NCBI GenBank assembly: GCA_020747015.1
Contig: JAGTJM010000005.1
Location: forward strand, 1 to 64,000
DNA: 64,000 nt
Source of the DNA: Pyrenochaeta sp. MPI-SDFR-AT-0127
Lineage: Eukaryota > Ascomycota > Dothideomycetes > Pleosporales > Cucurbitariaceae
Direction: 5' to 3'
Below the pieces are notes generated by a model. It worked only from the letters and a program-made list of their open reading frames with translations. It did not search any database and had not been told where the DNA came from. A program made the translations under genes and the position numbers. Within the stretch, counting starts at the first letter, position 1, and each line of letters starts with the position of its first letter. Shown here piece by piece: positions 55,640-64,000 of this stretch.

Positions 55640-57599
55640 ATGAGCGCCATTCTCTCGGCGGACGACCTGAACGACTTCATATCCCCCGGTGTCGCGTGCA
55701 TAAAACCTATAGAAACACTCCCTTTAACGTCAGAAGACGACTCTGTACGTGCCGCCCGTGATGCTCCGTCATCGGCGACTGACAAATGCTCTCTAGAATC
55801 CCTACGAAGTCACCACCGAAGAGAAAGCCGCCGCGGCACAACCGCCACCTCCAGCGTCGATATCGCTCACCGATTGCCTTGCTTGTTCAGGATGCGTGAC
55901 GAGCGCAGAGGCGGTGCTTGTGAGCTTGCAGAGTCACAGTGAGGTTTTGAGCACGCTGGATACGTACAGATCGTTAAGAGCACCATGGTTGAAGCAGAAT
56001 GGGACGAATGGAGTCGCCAATGGATACACGAATGGAACCTCAAACGGAGTCAATGGATATGCCCACCACACCGAGGGAAAGCTGTTCGTTGCCAGCGTTT
56101 CTCCACAGGCGCGCGCAAGCCTGGCAGCTGTCTTCAATGTGTCTGAAGCCGAGGCTGGGAACATGGTCACACAGCTCCTTAGCGGTCCGTCAGGCGTGCA
56201 GACCGGTGGACTCCATGGAAGCGACTTCACCTGGGTCATCGACACGAATGTAGTGCGCGAGGCATCTCTCGTCGCTGCAGCGGCTGAAGTTGCAAACGCT
56301 CTCTCCCCCGAAGCTTCGAATGCGCCATCAAAACCTGGCTCTGAAGGCGCCATTGATACCACACCAAAGCAACCAATTCTCACATCCGCGTGTCCTGGCT
56401 GGATCTGCTACGCTGAGAAGACACATCCCTATGTCCTCCCACATCTCTCGCGTCTCAAATCTCCACAATCACTGACGGGCACGCTCATAAAATCCGTCTT
56501 GAGCCAGCAGTATGGTGTATCTCCCTCGCAAATCTGGCATGTAGCCATAATGCCCTGCTTCGACAAGAAGCTCGAAGCTAGCCGCGGCGAACTGACTTCA
56601 TCTGCTTGGCTACCCGATTACGACTCATCACAAGAGAAGGTACGCGATGTTGACTGTGTAATCACGGCGCGCGAACTTCTACATCTAGCTTCCGCTCGCG
56701 GTATCAACTTTGCATCTCTCCCACGAACTCCACTGTCTGCTGCAGAACGGACACCATTCCCGGATGCGAAACTCGATGCGTTTCTCTTCCCTTCATTACG
56801 GCGGAAGAATCAGGACCCAGCCGCAGGATCTTCAGGCGGATACTTGTACCATATCCTCCAAACATATCAGGCACAGAACCCAGGATCTTCAATATCAATA
56901 ACACGTGGCCGCAATGCCGATGTGGTCGAGTACGCACTCGTCCGAGGTTCAGAAACCATCATTAGAGCAGCACGATTCTACGGTTTCCGCAATATCCAGA
57001 ATCTAGTACGCAAGCTCAAGCCTGCGCGTGCGAGTAGATTACCAGGAGGAAAGACGGGCGTGAGTCGGAGACCAAATGGAGCGAATGGCGCAGTTGCTGG
57101 TGATGCGGTGAAAGAGTATGCCTATGTGGAAGTTATGGCTTGCCCCGGTGGATGCACAAACGGTGGTGGACAGGTCAAAGTCACAGAAGTGGAGGATGTT
57201 CGCGCTGCAGAAGGATTGCAAAAGGCGAACGTTGATGGGCCGGTAGTAAAGCCAGGCCCGAAGGAGCAGAAAGAGTGGCTCGCAAGGGTCGACGAGGCGT
57301 ACTTCTCTGCTTCTGATTCCGAGTCAGAAGAGAAGGTAGACGAAGATGGTGATCAAGAGATGCAAGACGCTGACACAAATGGCCATGTCAATATTCAAGC
57401 TGAAAGCGACATTGTCAATGGCATATCGAGAACGAGGATCAGGGATGTCCTCACGCATTGGTCCGACATCACGGGCGTTGAGATGCAGAAACTAATATAC
57501 ACGTCGTACATCAAAGTAGAGAGCGACGTAGGCAAGAAGAAACAAAGCGACATGGAGAGAGTTGCTGGGCTTGCTGTTACCGTCGGCGGAGGCTGGTAG
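55640..57599 (+). CDS. NAR1: Cytosolic iron-sulphur assembly factor Nar1 (iron-only hydrogenase-like)
   Basis: Two exons: 55640-55744 and 55797-57599; intron 52 bp; 636 codons (635 aa), longer than yeast Nar1 (491 aa). The N-terminal cluster ligands are Cys20 (GVACIKP) and the C62-x2-C65-x2-C68 set in DCLACSGC. The C-terminal H-cluster-like ligands are in SACPGWICY (about residue 234), VAIMPCFDKKLEA, and MACPGGCTNGGGQ (about 480). Nar1 acts with Cia1/Cia2/Mms19 in the late CIA pathway, passing Fe-S clusters to cytosolic and nuclear proteins. Two low-complexity inserts explain the extra length: an Asn/Gly-rich stretch at about 103-122 and an acidic Ser/Asp/Glu-rich stretch near 535-560. All Cys ligands are retained, so it should be functional. 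Confidence 0.94.
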
Positions 57600-59624
57600 T
57601 CACGCCGCTGGCATTATAGAATTGGACATGAGCACGAGAACACGTATTGGATTAAGGGCATTGGGCGGCGTATAGACGGACGGAGATTTAGCATTTGGCA
57701 TCGGACATCGCATAGAGCCACCGCATTAGACTATCATTCGAAAGGCTTACGAATGAAAGCCCACACACAAAGCTAACAATCAAAGACACATTTCATCCTT
57801 TGTTTTCAGCTTTCCTCGGGTTCATTGTGACATAAGTTACTCACCATTAGTTTTTTTTTAAACCGGAAATTACATCCTCTCCACAAGTCTGGTACCGAAA
57901 TCGTCTCCCGCCGCCGCATGTATACAAGAGCATGCAACAATGGTGTGCATGTTCCACATGCAGTGCGGCCCGCTACCTGCCCGCACCCGCACCCGCACCC
58001 GTCCCCTCTGACCCCAAAAAAAAGTCCCAAACAAAAGTAGTAATTGACAGCTGCCGTGCAACTTCCACGGCGTCTGAACATGCAACATGCACCGGGCCAC
58101 GGGGCGCCACGGAACTAGCTAGCTGCTCCTTTTCCTCCAAGCTTGGGCTCGTGCCATGAGCGCGAGCTCCGGAAGCGCGCGGACGCTTTTGTCGACGGGG
58201 ATGTGTGGTCCACGACGCGCAAATCTTTCGTACAAGGGTTTCGTGCTGATCAAGAGGACAGGAGGGCCGCGGGTGTGGCGGCAGGAAACGTAGAGTGCTG
58301 CTGGGTTGGTATGACTTTCCAAAAGACTATATTTACCCAAAAGAATATGGTGGGCTGGGCGAGGCTGATTTTGCGCCGAAACGTACGCGTAAAGTGGCGA
58401 ATGAATTTTGCTAGCACAGCGACGGAAGTCAAGAGATCACGGCAACAAAGTGGTACCATTGCCTGTGTCTGTTTGGATGCCAGCAAACAAGGTGTTTGAT
58501 TCGATCTAGAGAAACTAAGCTATACATAGGAGATAGGACTTTGACAATCTGATGTTTTGAGATCTGACGTCTGATGTCCGGTCCAGCCAGGGAACAAACT
58601 GCTGAAGCCACAGTGGTATAAAACTCCTCTCTCTTTCTTGAAGTGGAAAAAAAAAATGTACACGGACATGCCAACCAGGGCGACCGTTGAAGAGGCCGAC
58701 GACAAAGTGTCGGCCAATATTATATGATTACAAAGAGGGTAGCAGTCTGGGGGCGGAGTTGCAAAGCAAGGAGACGCCTGTAGACCAGTCTATAAAAACA
58801 CAGGGAAATAAAGATGGGTACGAATGACGCGATGGAGACGCAAGGGAAATAAGCAATTGATCGCTCAAGACTAATTCTTACAGTGGGCATCCCACCCACA
58901 CACCAAGTGGTCCAACACCAGGCATCCCAAGCTTAACCAACAAGAATAGCAATGAGATGGTAGACGATGCTTGCTGACAATGTACTTGCCAAATGCTGCT
59001 CAAATTGGGGTATCCGCCAACGATCCGAAATGAAATACACTAAAGGGAAATGCTGTTGCCGCGCGGTCTAGTAAGGTATCAAAAACTGGGCGCCCCTGGA
59101 GAGACAGGGCGCGGAAAAAAAAATCTGAAGCATGTGGCGGGGATCCCTAAACACGGGTCCCCCTTAAACCCCAGTACGATATCGGCAATTTCCTGCAGAA
59201 TATGGTACTATAATTTGCCTCGCCACAAGATGAAGTAAAATGCCGCCGAGATGATGATTTTGCAAAAGGAAATATGATGGTGTACAAAGTGAATGTGGAG
59301 ATGATATTGAGACAACAAAATGATGCTGCTGCGTAGATGATGAATGACTGTGATGCGCAAGGACGGTTGTGTGACGCCGGAAACACCGTCCAGAGTATGC
59401 GCTGCTTTTGAGGCCCATGTGCACGTCTAGTTCTGTCCTTCCTGGACTCGTGTACCGTACCTGACGGGAGTTCTATCGAATGCTCTCGATATCGTACGGT
59501 CGTGAACGAAGCGACGATGAACGGAGGAAGATGCTGATGAGGCGCAGCAATCCGTATTACAATTATATGGCTGAAGAGAGTGCAGAGAATGCAAGGTGAG
59601 AGGACTGATGGGCAATGCATAGCA
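57600..59624. other. Long gap between convergent NAR1 and kinase stop codons
   Basis: 2.0 kb between two stops, unusually long for this gene-dense window. A CCCGCA hexanucleotide repeat occurs at 57980-58001. Open frames up to 157 codons are present on both strands without recognisable motifs. It may hold long 3' untranslated regions or a non-coding transcript. Confidence 0.5.
57980..58001 (+). repeat. Short hexanucleotide repeat (CCCGCA)
   Basis: Three full CCCGCA units plus a partial fourth (CCCG) in intergenic DNA. No associated gene. Confidence 0.85.
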
Positions 59625-62066
59625 CTACCGATATAGCTTTTGCGTCGCCATAAGGCTAGCCGCTACACTTGATGCCCAGTCATTATCGTCGTACGGAGGG
59701 GTTGGCCACTTCGAGACGCTTTCGTCGGTCTTGCTACGGGCTCTGGTAATCTCCATGGGCTTGCTCGGGGTCATGTAGTCAGACTGCCCGAAGCCGATAC
59801 TGTTGCGGTTTGCCGATGGTGACGGAGTTAGATAAGACGCAGCAGGGCCAAGGTCGGTCTGAGAGCGTTGTACGGTCTTTGGGTTGTCGAGCTTCTTCGT
59901 GGCCTTGTGGGTGGACGCAAGGACCTCACTGAGAAGTTCTTCTTCTTCGTTGGGAGTTTCGTATCTGTTAGCAGGATTTGACTTGCTTTGAAGCGCTCGT
60001 CGTGTTCTGCTGGAAATAGGCCCATTCACACCGTTCTCGGAGTTTCGCGGCTCGGGGCCGTGGGGGACCGAGTGATGGCGTTTTAGCATAGGATTTGTCG
60101 CGCGAGAGTTCTTCGTTGAACTGCTCTGTTGAGAGTGTGCCTCGACACTATCCCTCACATGTTGTAAGGCCTTGTCGAGTTCGGAGAAGTCCGAAGTGGT
60201 AGAGGTCGCACCTGCAAGCGCAGGTGGATCCAGAATCATTGATTGTCTGGCACTGGTGGCCCCCCACGGAGCACAGCCGGCATTGGCCTCAATATCGTCC
60301 GAATTGGGCGACATCGGCGTCTGGTACCGTCCAGACAATCGTCGAGCACGCTTCCTTAGGTGTGAGAAGAAACCTTCCTTATGTCCACTGGCTGGGGAAG
60401 TCAGGCCTGATTGGCCATTCAATGCTCGCTCAGCTTCTTGGCGATGAATGTCTGCATAGTGATTACCGTGTGAAGCGACGGACAGTTGACGACCAATCTT
60501 CTTTGCAGCCTTTTCATCCCCATCTGCAGCACGTACACTCGCTTGTGCAGTGACTTCAGCCGAGAGTGGAGAAATTGGCCTAATAGAAGGCAGAATTGGG
60601 ATAGGCGCGCCATTGGGAGGGACCCCGTTCGTCCACGTAGCTCGCTTAGTGGCAGCGGGACGCTGCTTAGTCGACCCACTTACCTCCCCAGAATTCGCGT
60701 GGGCGGGCGACGGTCGCGGTGACAGCGGTTGTGTTGTTGTGTGCTGTGGAACAGCTGGAGCACTTTCCCGTGCAACCAACGAACGACGCAGCCACGAGGA
60801 AGTCTTGGAGGTGAGACTCGGGGAAGACTCTGGTGAATCCTTCGCAGAGAGCTCGGACTGCTTTCGGCCCATCAACTTTGAAGACGAGGACTTTAGGCGC
60901 AGGGGATCGACTGCGTCCTGGAAGTACTCATGTGCCAGCGCTTGAGCGGATGTTGGCCTTGCTCGTGGATCCCATAATAGGCACCACGTGACAAAGTTGG
61001 CCAAACTAGCAGGCCAATGTGGTGGTTGAAGAATTGTGTCTAACGAATGTGGAGCCATCTAGTTTCAATATTAGCAGTTGACTCGCAGCATAATTCAGAG
61101 ATGCGTACCTTTGGGAATGAGAAGCCCAGCTTCTGCGCTAATCTGACACCTTCCTTCCATTCACCGCCTCCAACCTTTTGGCCGTGCTTATTTACCCAGC
61201 CTCCAGGACTGCCCATGATTTCACATACCCTCCATACTTGGTCAACTTCGTTTCCACCAGGGAACAGCGGCTTCAGAGTTGCAATTTCGACTGCCATGGC
61301 ACCAACTGCCCAGATGTCGACTGGTGCGGAGTAATGACCAGCACGCAACAGAACTTCAGGTGCACGGTACCAGCGCGTTGAGACGTATGTGGTGTAGGGG
61401 AGCTTCGAGTGTGTCTCCCTCGCCAGTCCAAAATCTGCAATCTTGATCGTGTACACCGGTGGTGTTGATGGCGGAGTCATCATGGCGGAGTAGCGGCGGA
61501 AAGGATGTGATGAGTCGTTGTGTTGCGATGTAGATACGAGAATGTTTTCTGGTTTGATGTCGCGGTGAAAGAACTCGCGATCGTGGATGTGTTCGAGGCC
61601 AGAGAGAATCTGGAACAATATGCTCTTCACGCTGTGAGCGTCCATGGGTTTGTGATCTCTCGCCTTCATGAGTTGGTACAGGTTTCCATCCATGTACTCC
61701 ATGGCAATGTGAAGTCTTCGGCTGTAAGGGTCCAGGAAGATGTCCAGGGCCGGTACAAGATGTGGATGTGGCGGTAAAGACCGGAGAAAGATGACCTCTC
61801 GGAGTTCCAGACAGCTCGAGAACGAATCAAATGTCTTCTTCATTGTCTTGATTGCGACCTAGGACGCGTCAGTTTGTCTCGATGTTTGAGCAGTGGCGTG
61901 ACCGGGCACCTACCAGAGTACCGCGACGAGCGATGTGTGAGCCCGCGGTTCGTACGCGTGCAAGCGCGACACTGCCGAAGCTGCCGTCGCCAATATCCTT
62001 CATTACTTCATATCTTTCCTCAAGAGAGGCCCAGCCATGCGGCTGAGTCTGTGAGTCTGGTAGCAT
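59625..62066 (-). CDS. Ser/Thr protein kinase, IME2/MAK (RCK) type CMGC kinase
   Basis: Three exons: 62066-61914, 61858-61109 and 61058-59625; introns 55 and 50 bp; 779 codons (778 aa). Kinase domain about residues 19-350: RYEVMKDIGDGSFGSVALAR (glycine loop), VAIKTMKKTF right after the first splice (catalytic Lys), ELREVIFLRSL, MEYMDGNLYQLMKA, FHRDIKPENIL, IADFGLARE, and a T-loop YTTYVSTRWYRAPEVLL with a T-x-Y dual site. CMGC features follow (VDIWAVGAMAVEI, PLFPGGNEVDQ). The C-terminal 420 residues are Ser/Pro/Arg-rich and probably disordered, with many SP/TP sites. The pattern fits the fungal Ime2/MAK group (meiotic induction in yeast, sexual development and growth control in filamentous fungi). 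A possible 60 bp leader intron lies upstream, and the promoter region is at least 1.9 kb. Confidence 0.9.
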
Positions 62067-64000
62067 TTTGATGGATTGGATCAACAATCTCAACAAGATG
62101 TTTGAGTGTGTTAGAGTTTGATTATCCGACTGGAAAGGACTGTGCAAGGTTAGAAGTGCGTATCTTGCTTGAGTTCCGATTGCACCTACCAATGGACAAG
62201 TCCTAACGGGATGATGAGTGAATACTGGATAACCCTTCTAGTTCATTTCATTCGATGATTGAGAGTTGGTAGTACAAGATCACTGAAGCGAGGAAGTAGA
62301 GTCGACCAGAGGGGGAGGGGGAGTCCAGTGCGTATCGAAGGGTTTGAGAAGCGATAGGAGCAGCAGTAAGGGTCCAGGTTGATGCAGATGCGGGAGTGTC
62401 GAAGAAATGAGAGACGACGGTTGGGAAGGACGTGTGGAGACAAGCCCAGGAGCACGGTAGGCGGGTAGTATTCCGTGTGTTAGGTGGTTCTAGTGAGCAT
62501 GAAAGAGGAATGACTTTGTGATCATAGCTCAAGTGGCTTAATGATCGGGCTGGGAGATTTGACCGTGCCTGTGCGCGCGGGGAGTAGGGATGTGGATTTT
62601 GGGATGGCAAAGGAGGGCAACAGAGAAGGCCAGATGCCGTGATGCGGCCTGAAGGGGTGAAGAGACGAGGCGGTCTAACGGAAGCCAGGTGTGATAGTCA
62701 GACACAGAGCTCGCGAACAAAAACGCGCCGGTTCCCACGGGCTGCTGTGATTGATGGACGGCGTCTCTAATGAGCGACAAGAAGGGGTGCCAAAATGGGT
62801 CTTTTGCACGAGTCGCGAGGCTAGGGCAGGGAGATTAGAGAGGAAGCGGCGCTCGGGGAGCGTTGCGAGGCGTAATAATGGAGAAGGCAAGCCCTGAACG
62901 GGACAAGTCGCGGCGAGGCCAGCAGTCGGTCTGTTGCTATGGTGAGAGCGGTCGCAGCTGTGCGCTGGCAGCGAGTGGGCAGGGCTGGTCAGTGGAGAGA
63001 CGCGACTTGATTTTAACGAGCGAAACACAGAGCACAGCGAGACCTGGCGGGGGATGATGGGATGGCGGTGAAAGCAAAAAGCATGGCGGGCGCGCGACTG
63101 TTTTTGAGAGATGTGAAAGTGGCGTGCAGAACAATTGAGTCGAGTGAAATGAGAGAAGGACCGGGCTGACAGACTGTGTTGGACGCTCGGGCGTGTGAGG
63201 GCAGGCGCGATGGGAGAATGGCAGGAGCGTTCGGCTCGATTGCGGCTAGCGCGAGTTCCACTTGGCCCGCGCGACGATTGGACGGCCCGCCCCCTTTTCA
63301 GGTATTGCACCGCGCCGTGATTGGCTGCCGAGGCCACAATTTCGAGGGGCACACGTGATCCACGCCCGTCTGGGACTGGCGCCCTTTCATCGGTAGCTCA
63401 TGCACTGCCATGCACACACTATCTTATGTACCTCTGCGCAACCAAGTCACCGCAGCACGCACAGAGAGACTGAGAGACACAGAATCACAAGAACGCACAA
63501 ACTCTCGGCCACAGCAAGGGTAATGCTGCGCCGCTACACTCTGCCTTGGCTCGGGCGGGGGGCCCTCTCCTCCTAACCTTTGGTGCCGCAACCCTTTGTG
63601 CCGCACGAGGGGAGCGAGCAACACCCATCCTGCCCACCCCCCTTCGGTAAACCACCCCCTTCGATCGCGACAAAGGGTTGGGCAGGAAGCAAGCATCAGG
63701 CTGTCATGGCGCAGGGCCGTGGACTCGACCACGTTTTCTCCCCCTTTTCCCTTTTCTGCCTCGCTCCGTCGGCGCCCAGTGCCTGATTTGTGGCAGGTTC
63801 CTGACCATCCTGCAGCCTTACCCCATTGGCCGTCAGGGGTATCGTGGCTAAACCCATTGGCAGACGCCTGGCGCGGACACCCGTCAACGTGGTTTTGCTG
63901 TCGAGACACGCCTAGTCTCCCCGCGGCACTCCGGAACAACGACGGCGACGTGACGGCTCAAACCTTGCCATGCTCGAGTCAGTATAGCGTGCTCGAGGCC
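62067..64000. promoter_or_regulatory. Upstream region of the IME2/MAK-type kinase
   Basis: 1.93 kb to the window edge, with no gene recognised. A candidate leader intron is at 62130-62189 on the minus strand. A minus-strand frame at 62675-63352 is Ser/Arg/Pro-rich and looks like a compositional artefact. Long, complex upstream regions are usual for IME2-type genes. Confidence 0.5.
62130..62189 (-). other. Candidate intron in the kinase 5' untranslated leader
   Basis: Reading on the minus strand, CATTG|GTAGGTGC at 62189 is a donor-like site and TTTCCAG|TCGG ending at 62130 an acceptor-like site, 63 bp before the ATG. The size (60 bp) matches the coding introns of this window. Consensus only. 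Confidence 0.35.

Noticed and set aside
62675..63352. 225-codon minus-strand frame upstream of the kinase
   Set aside because: Ser/Arg/Pro/His-rich composition without any motif; more likely leader or promoter sequence than protein.

Overview
The window is a gene-dense stretch of nuclear DNA from a filamentous ascomycete (Pezizomycotina), most likely a Dothideomycete of the Pleosporales type. This rests on several features: nearly every gene carries short introns (about 45-65 bp) with GTAAGT/GTATGT-like donors and CTAAC/CTGAT-type branch points; ATP-citrate lyase is split into two divergently transcribed genes; and there is a HET-domain gene, a Zn(II)2Cys6 regulator of the CTF1/FarB type and a small secreted cysteine-rich protein. 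No prokaryotic operons, CRISPR arrays, rRNA or convincing tRNA genes are seen. Exon coordinates were derived by hand from splice signals and reading phase; almost all models close in frame.

Layout from left to right: a left-truncated HET-domain gene (1-1095); IML2 (minus, 5 exons); SEM1/DSS1 (plus) convergent with phosphoglycerate kinase (minus); an Mpv17/PMP22 family membrane protein (minus); TRS65 of TRAPPII (minus), head-to-head with PRP40 (plus); an acyl-CoA dehydrogenase (plus); an 83-residue secreted cysteine-rich protein (plus, 3 exons) next to a 2.8 kb gene-free stretch; and a CTF1/FarB-like fatty-acid/cutinase regulator (plus). Next come an ethanolamine kinase (minus), ACL2 (minus) and ACL1 (plus) as a divergent pair, a membrane-anchored histidine-phosphatase-like protein that lacks its catalytic histidines (plus), a disordered protein (minus), an MFS sugar transporter (minus), TMA7 (plus), and an amidohydrolase-like protein with a degraded metal site (minus).

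The right third holds a small charged protein (minus), DBR1 (minus) head-to-head with an SNM1/RPP21-type RNase P/MRP subunit (plus), ZPR1 (plus), a PPIL3-type cyclophilin (minus) head-to-head with an arrestin-like protein (plus), a family-25 glycosyltransferase (minus) head-to-head with NAR1 (plus), and an IME2/MAK-type protein kinase (minus) whose long upstream region runs to the window end.

Functionally this is mostly housekeeping: glycolysis, cytosolic acetyl-CoA supply (ACL1/ACL2), lipid metabolism (ethanolamine kinase, acyl-CoA dehydrogenase, CTF1/FarB-like regulator), RNA processing (PRP40, DBR1, SNM1, cyclophilin), trafficking (TRS65) and Fe-S assembly (NAR1). I found no obviously new multi-gene system. 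The items most worth a second look are the secreted cysteine-rich protein, the two apparent pseudoenzymes, and a CCTCGG element in front of the acyl-CoA dehydrogenase in a window that also encodes a CTF1/FarB-like regulator.
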